In this document: piece after piece, positions 33,808 through 44,242 of the stretch
Numbering within the stretch: the first letter of the stretch is position 1
Layout of the letters: each line of letters starts with the position of its first letter
NCBI RefSeq assembly: GCF_051660745.1
Contig: NZ_JBOFQF010000033.1
Span: forward strand, 5,812 to 69,811
Source: Segniliparus sp051660745
Lineage (GTDB): Bacteria; Actinomycetota; Actinomycetes; Mycobacteriales; Mycobacteriaceae
DNA: 64,000 nucleotides
Direction of reading: 5' to 3'
Notes under the pieces: generated by a model
Database searches by the model: none
What the model was told of the DNA's origin: nothing
The model's input: only the letters and a program-made list of their open reading frames with translations
Made by a program: the position numbers and the translations under genes

Positions 33808-34479
33808 CTAGCTGTAGGGGCAGACCCTGAGGAGCTCGTCGTGGGCTTGGGACAGGTTGTCCCAGGCGGCGTCCCAGCGCTCCCATGGGATGCCGACGTC
33901 GGGGAAGAGCGGCGCGATGCCGCCGCCGGTGTCGATCATCTCGTGCAGGATCACGACGTGCATGTCGTATTTCCGCAGCGGGTCGGCCCCTGCCGCGTAG
34001 CCGGGGACTTCGGCGAGCCCCCTGGTCACCGCGCCGTGCGCCACGTTGAGGTAGAAGGAGAGCTTGTCGACCTCGGGCTCGGCGGCGAAGTAGTCGTCAG
34101 TGCTCTCGACCTTCACCCGCCAGGTGAGGTACGCGGGCTCGATGGGGCCCCAGGTGTTCAGCACGCGGCGGCAGGCTTCCGCGATGCTGCCGATCCCGCT
34201 GCGCATGGAGGAGGGCCCGGTGCGCGAAGCCTCGGGCAGGCGGGAGTCGAAGGCGAACGGGCCGCTGGACTCGAAGGGCTCGTTGTCGTCGGTGGGGTTC
34301 CACGACGTCGGGTTCATGTGGGCCGGGCCTGTGGCGGTCCCGGGGGCCGCCTCGGCGACAGGCCGCGTCGTGACGAGCATGCTGGCCGCGACGAGGCCGC
34401 CCGCCAAGCCGAGGCCCGCGAGCCGTCGGCCCCTTCCGTGCGGGGCTCCGGCGGTCCGAGGGCGTGCGGCCTTTCCCAT
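33808..34479 (-). CDS. Secreted protein of unknown function
   Basis: The 223-residue protein starts at the ATG at 34479 behind GGAG. A basic N-terminus (MGKAARPRTAGAPHGRGRR) is followed by a hydrophobic signal (LAGLGLAGGLVAASMLV) ending near AEAAPG. The mature domain contains WGPIEPAYLTWRVKVEST, YLNVAHGAVTRGLAEVPG and HVVILHEMIDTGGGIAPLF. Two cysteines (ACRRVLNTW and RVCPYS) may pair. I do not recognise the family; the composition suggests a folded exported domain. It lies between the regulator gene and the duplicated end of metI, on the same strand as both. Confidence 0.72.
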   Translation of the reverse strand: MGKAARPRTAGAPHGRGRRLAGLGLAGGLVAASMLVTTRPVAEAAPGTATGPAHMNPTSWNPTDDNEPFESSGPFAFDSRLPEASRTGPSSMRSGIGSIAEACRRVLNTWGPIEPAYLTWRVKVESTDDYFAAEPEVDKLSFYLNVAHGAVTRGLAEVPGYAAGADPLRKYDMHVVILHEMIDTGGGIAPLFPDVGIPWERWDAAWDNLSQAHDELLRVCPYS

Positions 34480-34540
34480 GTGACTCCAATCGCAATTTCG
34501 CTGGAGGACACATGCTATCACTATGCCGCGTGGGGCCAGG

Positions 34541-34580
34541 CTACCGCCGCAGGGCCTTGCGGGCCAGGTAGTTCCCCAGG
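34541..34580. repeat. Direct repeat of the metI 3' end, extra copy
   Basis: These 40 bases are identical to 34633-34672, which encode the last residues (LGNYLARKALRR) and stop of metI on the minus strand. The extra copy lies 92 bases further downstream in the transcript. Inverted 11-mers GCCCAATTCCT (34624-34634) and AGGAATTGGGC (34670-34680) bracket the genuine copy. Confidence 0.9.
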
Positions 34581-34632
34581 CGGTGCTCATGGGCGGCTCC
34601 TCGTGGCTCGCTGCTGCGGGCGAGCCCAATTC

Positions 34633-35325
34633 CTACCGCCGCAGGGCCTTGCGGGCCAGGTAGTTCCCCAGGAATTGGGCCAGCTGCACGAAGAGGATGA
34701 TCAGCAGCACGGACACGAGGGTGACGTCCCAGCGGAAGCGGTTGTAGCCGTACGTGATGGCGAAGTCGCCGACCCCGCCGCCGCCGACCACGCCCGCCAT
34801 CGCGGACATGTCCACGATCCCGACCAGCACGAAGGTGTACCCGAGGATGAGCGGGCCGAGGGCCTCGGGGATCAGCAGGGTCGTGATGATCCGCAGCGGG
34901 CCCGCGCCGACGGCGCGGGCCGCCTCGATGACGCCGGGGTCGATGGTGACGAGGTTTTGCTCCACAATCCTGGCGATGGCGAAGGAGGCGGACACCACCA
35001 TGACGAAGATGGCGGCCTGGATGCCGATGGTCTTGTGGATGGCGGCCAGGGTGACCGGGCCGAGCGCGGCGACGAGGAGCACGAAGGGGATCGGCCGGAC
35101 GAGGTTGACGGCCACGTTGAGCACGACGTGGGCGAAGCGGTTCGCGACCAGCCCGCCGGGCCGGGAGCTGTAGAGGACGACGCCGAGGATCAGCCCGAGT
35201 GCGCCGCCGAAGACGACGGTGACGAGCACCATCCACAACGTGTCGCCGAAGGCTTCGCCGAGCTGGGGGCCGAGCCGGTGCCAGCTCGCGTCGGCTCCGA
35301 ACCAGCCGATGAGGTGGTCGATCAC
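34633..35325 (-). CDS. metI: Methionine ABC transporter permease MetI
   Basis: The 230-residue permease has about five to six helices and the BPD_transp_1 EAA loop in EAARAVGAGPLRIITTLLIP. The preceding segment ASFAIARIVEQNLVTIDPG and MSAMAGVVGGGGVGDFA are typical of MetI. It forms the membrane channel of the D/L-methionine importer with MetN and MetQ. The GTG start overlaps the metN stop (GTGA). The last 12 codons are duplicated downstream at 34541-34580. Some related importers carry other amino acids, but the NIL domain on MetN supports methionine. Confidence 0.9.
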   Translation of the reverse strand: MIDHLIGWFGADASWHRLGPQLGEAFGDTLWMVLVTVVFGGALGLILGVVLYSSRPGGLVANRFAHVVLNVAVNLVRPIPFVLLVAALGPVTLAAIHKTIGIQAAIFVMVVSASFAIARIVEQNLVTIDPGVIEAARAVGAGPLRIITTLLIPEALGPLILGYTFVLVGIVDMSAMAGVVGGGGVGDFAITYGYNRFRWDVTLVSVLLIILFVQLAQFLGNYLARKALRR

Positions 35326-36386
35326 GACGAGGCCTCCTTCACCACGGTGGCCTTTGTGACGGTTTTGAACCGGTCGACGAGCCCGGAAACCTTGTCCGCA
35401 GGCCCGTTTAATTCGAGACTGATATTTCCGAAAGTTTGTGATTGCAGGCTGGAGACCCCGCCGTGGACGAACTCGAACAGGACCCCGTCCTTGGCCGCCT
35501 CGGCGAGCAGCGGGCCGATGCGCACGTCGTCCCGGATGTCGACAGAGACGATCGTCCCCGGATGCCGCCCGGCGAGCCGGGCGAGGTCCTGGTCCGCCGG
35601 GGCGTGCCGGAGCACTGCGCCGACGAAATTGCGGCTGATCTCGCTCTGCGGGTTCGCGAAGATGTCGAAGACGGTCCCCGCCTCCACCACTTTGCCGTGC
35701 GCCAGCACGGCGACGCGGTCGGCGATGGCCCGCACGACGGACATCGAGTGGGTGATCGCCACGATGGTCACCCCGAGCTCCGTGTTGACCGAGCGCAACA
35801 GGCGCAGCACGTCCTCGGTCGTCTCCGGGTCCAGCGCGCTCGTCGCCTCGTCGGCGAGCAGGACCGAGGGGCCGCTGGCGAGGGCCCGCGCGATGCCGAC
35901 GCGCTGTTTCTGGCCGCCGGAGAGCTGGTCGGGGTAGTGCTTGGCCTTGGCGGCGAGCCCGACGAAGTCCAGCAGTTCGGCGACGCGGGCCTTGCGTTTC
36001 GCGGCGGGCCACCCCGCGACTTTGAGCGGATAGGCGACGTTCCCCGCCACGGTCCGCGACCGGAACAGGTTGAACTGCTGGAAGACCATGCCGACGTCGG
36101 CGCGCACGGCGCGCAGCCCGCGCTCCGGCAATGACGAGACTTCGACCCCGTGCACCAGCACCCGCCCCGAGCTGGGCTTCTCAAGCCCGTTGATCATCCG
36201 CACCAGCGTGGACTTCCCCGCGCCGGAATAGCCGATCATGGCGAAGATTTCCCCGGCGGGGATGTCCAGGCTCACCTCGTCGACGGCGACGACCTCGCGG
36301 TTTCCGACCCGGAAGACCTTGCTGACGTTGTCGAAGACGATCCCGCTGCCCCGGGCCTCGGCGTGGGCGCTCTGGTCTTCGCTCAC
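35322..36386 (-). CDS. metN: Methionine ABC transporter ATP-binding protein MetN
   Basis: The 354-residue ATPase has Walker A GYSGAGKST at 52-60, a Q-loop FQQFNLF, signature LSGGQKQRVGIARAL, Walker B VLLADEATSALD and the H-loop ITHS. A C-terminal NIL domain (about 275-350; GTIVSVDIRDDVRIGPLLAE, then GNISLEL) is the regulatory domain that binds methionine in MetN. It energises uptake with MetI and MetQ. The start overlaps the metQ stop (ATGA) and its stop overlaps metI, a fully coupled metQNI operon read leftward. Confidence 0.94.
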   Translation of the reverse strand: MSEDQSAHAEARGSGIVFDNVSKVFRVGNREVVAVDEVSLDIPAGEIFAMIGYSGAGKSTLVRMINGLEKPSSGRVLVHGVEVSSLPERGLRAVRADVGMVFQQFNLFRSRTVAGNVAYPLKVAGWPAAKRKARVAELLDFVGLAAKAKHYPDQLSGGQKQRVGIARALASGPSVLLADEATSALDPETTEDVLRLLRSVNTELGVTIVAITHSMSVVRAIADRVAVLAHGKVVEAGTVFDIFANPQSEISRNFVGAVLRHAPADQDLARLAGRHPGTIVSVDIRDDVRIGPLLAEAAKDGVLFEFVHGGVSSLQSQTFGNISLELNGPADKVSGLVDRFKTVTKATVVKEASS

Positions 36387-37345
36387 TGCCCGGCCCTGAC
36401 CTTCGCCTCGATCTGCGCGAGGATCGCCTGCAGCTCGGCGGCGGGCTTGGTCACCGCCACCTGGGTTCCTTTGGACTCCGTGTTGTACGCGTCGTTGACC
36501 GGCTTGGAGTGGTAGATGTCCGCGAGCTTCTGGTAGATGGGGTTGTCCTTGTCCTCGGGCCGCGCGACGATGACGTTGATGTACTGCGCGGAGTTCGGGT
36601 CGTTCGGGTCGTCTTTGGCGAGCGCGGTCGTCGGGTCGATCCCCGAGTCGCTGAGGTAGTTGTTGTTGACCACGGCGCCGTCGACGGAGTCGAGCGAGCG
36701 TGCCGTCTGCGCCGGGTCGACGGGGACCACGCCGACTTTGGAGGCGGCCTTGTCCACATCGTTCGCGGTCGGGGTCAGATGGTCCCCGACGAGTTTGACG
36801 AGCCCGGCCGCGCGCAGGACGAACAGGGCGCGGCCCTGGTTGGATGGGTCGTTCGGCACCGCGATCTGACCGCCTCGGGGGATCTCGGCGAGCGTCTTGT
36901 GCTTATGCGAGTACAGGCCGAGCGGGACGATGAACGTGGCGGCCGCCGGGGTCAGGTGCGCGTTGTGCGCCACGTTGTACTCCGCGAGGAACCGCAGGTG
37001 CTGGAAGAGGTTCGCGTTGATCTGCCCTTGGGCGAGCGCGTCGTTGGGCTGCTGGTAGTTGGTGAAGTTGACCGTGGTGATGTCCAGGCCCTGCTTCTTC
37101 GCCTCGGCGACGAACGTGTTCCAGCTGTCTTTCCCGGCGTCCGTGGTCCCGAGCAGCACGACGTTCGCGCCGCCAGCCGAGCCCTTGGCGCTGAAGTTCA
37201 GCAGGGCGACCAGCGCCGAGAGCACTGCGACGATTGCGACGGCGGCGGTCCCGAGGAGCAGCAGCCCCTGGACCAGCGACCCCTGGAACAGGCGGGCCAG
37301 GACGCCGTGCCCGGCCTGCTTCCCCTTCGGGGTCGTCTCGCCCAC
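36383..37345 (-). CDS. metQ: Methionine-binding protein MetQ (NlpA family)
   Basis: The 320-residue protein starts at a GTG with GAGGAGC upstream. A cytoplasmic tail precedes a hydrophobic anchor at about 25-50 (LVQGLLLLGTAAVAIVAVLS). No lipobox Cys is present, so it appears to be held by an uncleaved helix rather than by lipid. The NlpA domain (about 60-320) includes VNFTNYQQPNDALAQGQINA, NLFQHLRFLAEYN, IAVPNDPSNQGRALFVLRAA and VVNNNYL. It delivers methionine to MetNI. A fragment resembling its own last 35 residues lies just upstream at 37402-37545. Confidence 0.9.
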   Translation of the reverse strand: MGETTPKGKQAGHGVLARLFQGSLVQGLLLLGTAAVAIVAVLSALVALLNFSAKGSAGGANVVLLGTTDAGKDSWNTFVAEAKKQGLDITTVNFTNYQQPNDALAQGQINANLFQHLRFLAEYNVAHNAHLTPAAATFIVPLGLYSHKHKTLAEIPRGGQIAVPNDPSNQGRALFVLRAAGLVKLVGDHLTPTANDVDKAASKVGVVPVDPAQTARSLDSVDGAVVNNNYLSDSGIDPTTALAKDDPNDPNSAQYINVIVARPEDKDNPIYQKLADIYHSKPVNDAYNTESKGTQVAVTKPAAELQAILAQIEAKVRAGQ

Positions 37346-37401
37346 CGGGTGCTCCTCACATGCTCGCCTTGTTCCCGGTTTGCGCGCCGGGCTGGCTCAC
37401 C

Positions 37402-37545
37402 TTAGTCCGATCGCGCGGCCGCGTCGACCCGTGGCGCGCGCTCCTTCTGATCCGCGCGGATTCGATCCTCCAGCACAGCGAGGACGCCTTGCAACTCTTC
37501 GGGGGTTTTCTTCACATCGATCTGAGAGCCCTCGGACTGTCGGGC
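37402..37545 (-). pseudogene. Remnant of a second metQ (C-terminal end only)
   Basis: The minus-strand frame ending at 37402 reads ARQSEGSQIDVKKTPEELQG, then VLAVLEDRIRADQKERAPRV. This aligns without gaps to the metQ C-terminus TESKGTQVAVTKPAAELQAI, then LAQIEAKVRAGQ. Upstream, similarity stops next to a (CCCCCG)n tract, where the frame becomes Gly-Arg repeats. It is best explained as the tail of a decayed tandem metQ copy. A short open frame (from 37683) runs through it but is unlikely to be a gene. Confidence 0.75.
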
Positions 37546-37555
37546 GAAGGTTTTC

Positions 37556-37591
37556 CGCCCCCGCCCCCGCCCCCGCCCCCGCCCCGCCCCG
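37556..37591. repeat. C-rich short tandem repeat
   Basis: Four CCCCCG units (37558-37581) are followed by two CCCCG units (37582-37591). The minus strand therefore carries consecutive runs of four or five G separated by single C, a pattern able to form G-quadruplex. It sits between the metQ remnant and the methyltransferase gene. The rest of 37346-37739 shows no gene. Confidence 0.85.
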
Positions 37592-37739
37592 GCGGCGGCG
37601 CGCGGCGCCCGTCCTCGCGAAGCGGGCGGCCCTCTGTGCTTTGACTGGCCGCGCCCGCTGCAACAAGCAGATCGTCCCGCCAACGGCGCCCGGGGACGAA
37701 ATCCCGGATCTTGCCTTCGCGCGCTGTTACTGTCCCGGC

Positions 37740-38708
37740 ATGACTCTGCGCGATTTCGGGCCGAAGCCTCGGCTGCTCGACCTCTTCGCGGGTTGCGGCG
37801 GGCTGTCGCTCGGCTTCGAGGAGGCGGGTTTCGAGGTCGTGGCCGCCGTCGACAACTGGCCCGAGGCCCTCGCGGTGCACCGGCGGAATTTCCGGCATCC
37901 GGCGATCGAGCTCGACCTCGGCGACGTGGAGCTCGCCAAGGCAGTGCTGAGCGAGTGGACCAGCGGGGTGGACGGGATCGTCGGCGGCCCGCCGTGCCAG
38001 GACTTCTCGTCGGCGGGACGGCGCGTCGAGGCGGACCGGGCAGATCTCACCGAGAAGTTCGCGGAGCTGGTCGTCGCGTTCATGCCGAGGTTCTTCGTGA
38101 TGGAGAACGTCGGGCGCGCGGCGAAGTCTGCCGCGTTGCGCCGGGCGGTGGGGATTTTCGAGTCGCGGGGGTACACGGTGGACCGCGTCGTCCTCGACGC
38201 GTCGCGCTGCGGGGTGCCGCAAACCAGGAAACGGCTGTTCACCATCGGCTTCCTCGACCAGGAGGGCACGGACCGGGCGATGCGGGCGCTGGCGGAGGGC
38301 CTCGCGGCGGAGCCGATGACGCTGCGCGACTATTTCGGGAGCGCGCTGGACTTCGAGCACTACTACCGCCATCCGCGCAGCTACGCGCGTCGGGCGGTGT
38401 TCTCGGTCGACGAGCCCTCGCCGACGGTGCGGGGCGTGAACCGGCCGGTGCCCTCGGGCTACCCCGGCCATCCGGGCGACACCGCGCCGGTGGCCGCCGA
38501 GCTGCGCCCGCTCACCACGGCGGAGCGGGCCATGGTGCAGACTTTCCCCGCCGATTTCTGGTTCGGGGCGACCAAGACGGCCGCCGAGCAGATGATCGGC
38601 AACGCGGTCCCGGTGCGGCTCGCCCAGTATGTCGCCGAGGCGGTGCGGGAGGGGCTGATGAGCAGGGAAAATCCCCGTACGAGCCGCCTAGCGAGCCGTT
38701 CGGCCTGA
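37740..38708 (+). CDS. DNA (cytosine-5)-methyltransferase
   Basis: The 322-residue enzyme carries the ordered m5C methyltransferase motifs. Motif I is RLLDLFAGCGGLSLGF (11-26). Motif IV is GGPPCQDFSSAG with catalytic Cys86. Motif VI is FFVMENV. Motif VIII is PQTRKRLFTIGF. Motifs IX-X are LRPLTTAERAMVQTFP and QMIGNAVPVRLA. The target recognition part (about 185-240) is short. It methylates a cytosine in a specific but unknown sequence. No restriction endonuclease, Vsr or specificity gene is adjacent, so it appears solitary. It lies 112 bases before gyrB on the same strand. Codon use looks native. Confidence 0.93.
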   Translation: MTLRDFGPKPRLLDLFAGCGGLSLGFEEAGFEVVAAVDNWPEALAVHRRNFRHPAIELDLGDVELAKAVLSEWTSGVDGIVGGPPCQDFSSAGRRVEADRADLTEKFAELVVAFMPRFFVMENVGRAAKSAALRRAVGIFESRGYTVDRVVLDASRCGVPQTRKRLFTIGFLDQEGTDRAMRALAEGLAAEPMTLRDYFGSALDFEHYYRHPRSYARRAVFSVDEPSPTVRGVNRPVPSGYPGHPGDTAPVAAELRPLTTAERAMVQTFPADFWFGATKTAAEQMIGNAVPVRLAQYVAEAVREGLMSRENPRTSRLASRSA

Positions 38709-38805
38709 GAACCCTTTTTCGGCCACGGGACTCCAAGGAGGGCCCGTTACGCGACTCACGGCGGTGCGAGGTGGCAGTGCGCATGGTTTCTGGGGCCCTT
38801 AGGGG

Positions 38806-38811
38806 TACTAT
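38806..38811 (+). promoter_or_regulatory. Candidate -10 element of gyrB
   Basis: TACTAT at 38806-38811 fits the actinobacterial -10 pattern TANNNT and ends only 9 bases before the gyrB ATG at 38821. A transcript starting there would have almost no leader, so gyrB may be nearly leaderless; GAGAGA just before the ATG is a weak ribosome site. The -35 region is not clear. Confidence 0.45.
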
Positions 38812-38820
38812 AGAGAGATA

Positions 38821-40842
38821 ATGAGCGAGAAGAAGAACGCCGACAAGTCCTCGTACGGGGCGAGCTCCATCACCATTCTTGAGGGGCTCGAAGCCGTCCG
38901 CAAGCGTCCGGGCATGTACATCGGCTCCACCGGCGAGCGCGGTCTGCACCACCTTGTCCAGGAGGTCGTGGACAACTCGGTGGACGAGGCCATGGCCGGG
39001 TACGCGACCCGCGTCGACGTCACCCTGCTGGCCGACGGCGGGATCGAGGTCATCGACGACGGCCGGGGCATCCCGGTCGCGCCGCACGCCTCCGGCCCGC
39101 CGACGGTGGAGGTCGTCCTCACCGTGCTGCACGCGGGCGGCAAGTTCGACTCCGACTCGTACGCGGTCTCCGGCGGCCTGCACGGCGTCGGCATCTCCGT
39201 CGTCAACGCGCTCTCGTACAAGCTCGAAGTCGAGATCGACGTGGACGGGCACCACTGGACCCAGACGTACGACAACGCCAAGCCCGGGCCTCTGGTGAAG
39301 GGCAGCCCGGTCAAGCGCACCGGCACGACGGTCCGGTTCTGGGCGGACCCGAAGATCTTCGAGACCACCCGCTACGACTTCGACACGATCGCCCGGCGGC
39401 TGCAGGAGATGGCCTTCCTCAACAAGGGCCTGATCATCACCCTCACCGACCTGCGCGTCGGGGTGGTCGACGCGGCGGAGGACGGCGAGGACGTCGACAC
39501 CGCCGAGCTGGCGCGCTCCGAGGAGGAGGCCCAGTCCAAAGAGCCTGCGGTCAAGCGCCGCGAGTACCACTACCCCGGCGGGCTGCACGACTACGTCGCG
39601 CACATCAACCGCACCAAGACCCCGATCCACACCTCGATCGTCAGCTTCGAGGGCAAGGGCGAGGGCCACGAGGTGGAGATCGCGATGCAGTGGAACTCGG
39701 GCTACACCGAGTCGGTCTACACCTTCGCGAACACGATCAACACGCATGAGGGCGGCACCCACGAAGAGGGGTTCCGGTCCTCGTTGACCTCGACGGTCAA
39801 CAAATACGCCCGTGACAAGAAGCTCTTGAAAGAGAAGGACAAGAACCTCGAGGGCGGCGACGTGCGCGAGGGCCTCTCGGCGGTCATCTCGGTCAAGCTC
39901 GGCGAGCCGCAGTTCGAGGGCCAGACCAAGACCAAGCTCGGCAACACCGAGATCCGCTCGTTCGTGCAGAAGGTCTGCAACGAGGAGCTGACCCACTGGT
40001 TCGAGGCCAACCCGGCCGAGGCGAAGCTCATCGTCACCAAGGCCCAGCAGGCCTACCTCGCCCGCGAGGCGGCCCGCAGCGCCCGTGAGACGGTGCGCCG
40101 CAAGACCGCGACCGACATCGGCGGCCTGCCCGGCAAGCTCGCCGACTGCCGCTCGAAGGACCCCAGCAAGTCCGAGGTCTACATCGTGGAGGGCGACTCC
40201 GCGGGCGGCTCGGCCAAGAGCGGGCGCAACTCGGAGTTCCAGGCCATCCTGCCGATCCGGGGCAAGATCATCAACGTCGAGAAGGCGCGGATCGACCGGG
40301 TGCTCAAGAACACCGAGGTCCAGTCGATCATCACCGCCTTCGGCACGGGCATCCACGACGAGTTCGACCTCGCGAAGCTGCGCTACCACAAGATCGTGCT
40401 CATGGCCGACGCGGACGTGGACGGCCAGCACATCTCGACGCTGCTCCTGACGCTGCTCTTCCGGTTCATGCGCCCGCTCGTGGAGCACGGCCACGTCTAC
40501 CTCGCCGCCCCGCCGCTCTACAAGCTCAAGTGGCAGCGCACGGAGCCGGAGTACGCCTACTCCGACCGCGAGCGCGACGCGCTGATCGAGGCAGGGCTCG
40601 CAGGCGGGAAGAAGATCAACAAAGACGACGGCGTGCAGCGCTACAAGGGTCTTGGCGAGATGAACGCCAAAGAGCTCTGGGAGACCACCATGGACCCGGA
40701 CACCCGGACCTTGCGCCTGGTCACGATGGACGACGCGGCTGCCGCCGACGAGATTTTCTCGATCCTCATGGGCGAGGACGTGCCCGCGCGAAGAGGGTTC
40801 ATCGCGCGCAACGCCAAAGACGTTCGCTTCCTCGACGTCTGA
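38821..40842 (+). CDS. gyrB: DNA gyrase subunit B
   Basis: The 673-residue protein has the GHKL ATPase motifs VRKRPGMYIGS, EVVDNSVDEAMAG, DDGRGIPV and HGVGISVVNAL. The transducer follows, then the Toprim domain with EGDSAGGSAKSGR and the metal-binding DADVDGQHI. The C-terminal GyrB end is YKGLGEMNAKELWETTMDP. With GyrA it introduces negative supercoils. Length is normal and no intein interrupts the Toprim motifs. gyrA follows after 31 bases. In Mycobacterium gyrB directly follows dciA; here it is about 30 kb to the right. Confidence 0.97.
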   Translation: MSEKKNADKSSYGASSITILEGLEAVRKRPGMYIGSTGERGLHHLVQEVVDNSVDEAMAGYATRVDVTLLADGGIEVIDDGRGIPVAPHASGPPTVEVVLTVLHAGGKFDSDSYAVSGGLHGVGISVVNALSYKLEVEIDVDGHHWTQTYDNAKPGPLVKGSPVKRTGTTVRFWADPKIFETTRYDFDTIARRLQEMAFLNKGLIITLTDLRVGVVDAAEDGEDVDTAELARSEEEAQSKEPAVKRREYHYPGGLHDYVAHINRTKTPIHTSIVSFEGKGEGHEVEIAMQWNSGYTESVYTFANTINTHEGGTHEEGFRSSLTSTVNKYARDKKLLKEKDKNLEGGDVREGLSAVISVKLGEPQFEGQTKTKLGNTEIRSFVQKVCNEELTHWFEANPAEAKLIVTKAQQAYLAREAARSARETVRRKTATDIGGLPGKLADCRSKDPSKSEVYIVEGDSAGGSAKSGRNSEFQAILPIRGKIINVEKARIDRVLKNTEVQSIITAFGTGIHDEFDLAKLRYHKIVLMADADVDGQHISTLLLTLLFRFMRPLVEHGHVYLAAPPLYKLKWQRTEPEYAYSDRERDALIEAGLAGGKKINKDDGVQRYKGLGEMNAKELWETTMDPDTRTLRLVTMDDAAAADEIFSILMGEDVPARRGFIARNAKDVRFLDV

Positions 40843-40873
40843 TCTCGCCGACTTCCCCTAGGAGCTTTACCCG

Positions 40874-43354
<2,481 letters not shown>

Positions 43355-43378
43355 ATTGTTTGATAGGGTCAACATTCC

Positions 43379-43969
43379 ATGAGCAACCCGAACCCGCCGG
43401 AGCCCGCGACCACGGCGCTCCCGAAGATCACCGCTCCGGCGCGCAAACCGACGGAACGGATTTCCCTGGCAGCGGATTCGGTGTCGGCGGTGACCGCCCG
43501 GCTCGCCGACGCGAGGCGGCCCAGCTCCGCGGCTGGCGCCCCGAAGCCCGTCGTGTCCCCTGCGGTCGCCGAGAAGCCGAAGGCTGCCGCGGTCCGGACG
43601 CAGCCGAGCGGTCCTTTGCGGGCCCAGGTGCAGGTGCGCTGGGTGGACCCGTGGACGGTTCTGAAGGTCACCGGCGCCGTCATGGTCGTGCTGTTCGTCG
43701 CATGGATGATCGGCGTCGCGGTCCTCTACGCGCTGCTTGAGGCGATCGGCGTGATGGGGAAGATCAACTCCGGCCTCGGCGACTTCTCCAGCGGCGCGGA
43801 CCAAAGCGCCGACATCGTCAGCGCGGGCATGGTCTTCGGCTTCTCCGCGCTGATCGGCGTCGTCAACGTCGTGCTGGTCACCGCGTTGGCGACGGTTGCG
43901 GCGTTCATCTTCAACCTCTGCGTCGACCTCATCGGCGGCGTCGAGATCACCCTCGCCGACCCCGAGTAG
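43379..43969 (+). CDS. DUF3566 membrane protein (gyrA-linked)
   Basis: The 196-residue protein has a Pro/Ala-rich cytoplasmic N-terminus (1-80). The DUF3566 domain follows, with RWVDPWTVLKVTGAVMVVLF and a second helix LIGVVNVVLVTALATVAAFI, ending NLCVDLIGGVEITLAD. It is predicted to span the membrane twice. In mycobacteria a DUF3566 protein lies right after gyrA before tRNA-Ile and tRNA-Ala, exactly as here. Its role is unknown, with cell-division or envelope links proposed for relatives. The 24-base gap from gyrA suggests co-transcription. Confidence 0.88.
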   Translation: MSNPNPPEPATTALPKITAPARKPTERISLAADSVSAVTARLADARRPSSAAGAPKPVVSPAVAEKPKAAAVRTQPSGPLRAQVQVRWVDPWTVLKVTGAVMVVLFVAWMIGVAVLYALLEAIGVMGKINSGLGDFSSGADQSADIVSAGMVFGFSALIGVVNVVLVTALATVAAFIFNLCVDLIGGVEITLADPE

Positions 43970-43997
43970 GGCTGCGCTTCCGCTGGTCAGAAGTGAA

Positions 43998-44027
43998 TTG
44001 TGGAAACACGGGCGGATACGGTAAAGT
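43998..44027 (+). promoter_or_regulatory. Candidate promoter of tRNA-Ile/tRNA-Ala
   Basis: TTGTGG (43998-44003) and TAAAGT (44022-44027) are separated by 18 bases and lie 24 bases before the tRNA-Ile gene. The -10 fits TANNNT. A G/C-rich stretch follows, as often seen for stable-RNA promoters. Confidence 0.5.
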
Positions 44028-44051
44028 GTCACGGTCGCCAAGGCGGCATTC

Positions 44052-44125
44052 GGGCCTATAGCTCAGGTGGTTAGAGCGCTTCGCTGATAACGAAGAGGTC
44101 CCTGGTTCAAGTCCAGGTAGGCCCA
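44052..44125 (+). tRNA. tRNA-Ile (GAU)
   Basis: A 74-base cloverleaf. The acceptor GGGCCTA pairs perfectly with TAGGCCC, the D-arm is GCTCAGGTGGTTAGAGC, the anticodon loop CTGATAA has anticodon GAU, the T-arm is CCTGG TTCAAGT CCAGG, and A73 is the discriminator. Position after gyrA is as in Mycobacterium. Confidence 0.97.
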
Positions 44126-44135
44126 CGCATTTTCT

Positions 44136-44150
44136 GCTGATAAAATCAGC
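44136..44150 (+). other. Small AU-rich hairpin after tRNA-Ile
   Basis: GCTGAT-AAA-ATCAGC is a perfect 6-bp stem with a 3-base loop, 10 bases after tRNA-Ile. It could guide tRNA 3' processing or cause pausing; no U-tract follows, so termination is unlikely. Confidence 0.45.
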
Positions 44151-44158
44151 TGTCTCAA

Positions 44159-44235
44159 GGGGCGACGGCACTGTTGGGAGTGCCGACAAGCTCTGTGCAA
44201 GGCGGAGTTTGTCGGTTCGACTGCTAAGCTGGGCA
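44159..44235 (+). pseudogene. Decayed tRNA-Ala-like copy
   Basis: This segment aligns end to end with the intact tRNA-Ala at 44243-44315. Both are preceded by CTCAAGGGG, and 44197-44220 matches 44277-44300 at 22 of 24 bases. A D-stem with compensating changes is still possible (GGCAC/GTGCC). The base before the anticodon is G instead of the invariant U33. The T-stem cannot form (GTCGG against GCTAA). It is therefore not a functional tRNA. Confidence 0.75.
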
Positions 44236-44242
44236 CGCTCAA

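Noticed and set aside
37346..37740. SAM riboswitch or S-box upstream of metQ
   Set aside because: I looked for the conserved junctions of SAM-I and SAM-IV elements in the minus strand and saw none; the region instead holds a metQ remnant and a C-rich repeat.
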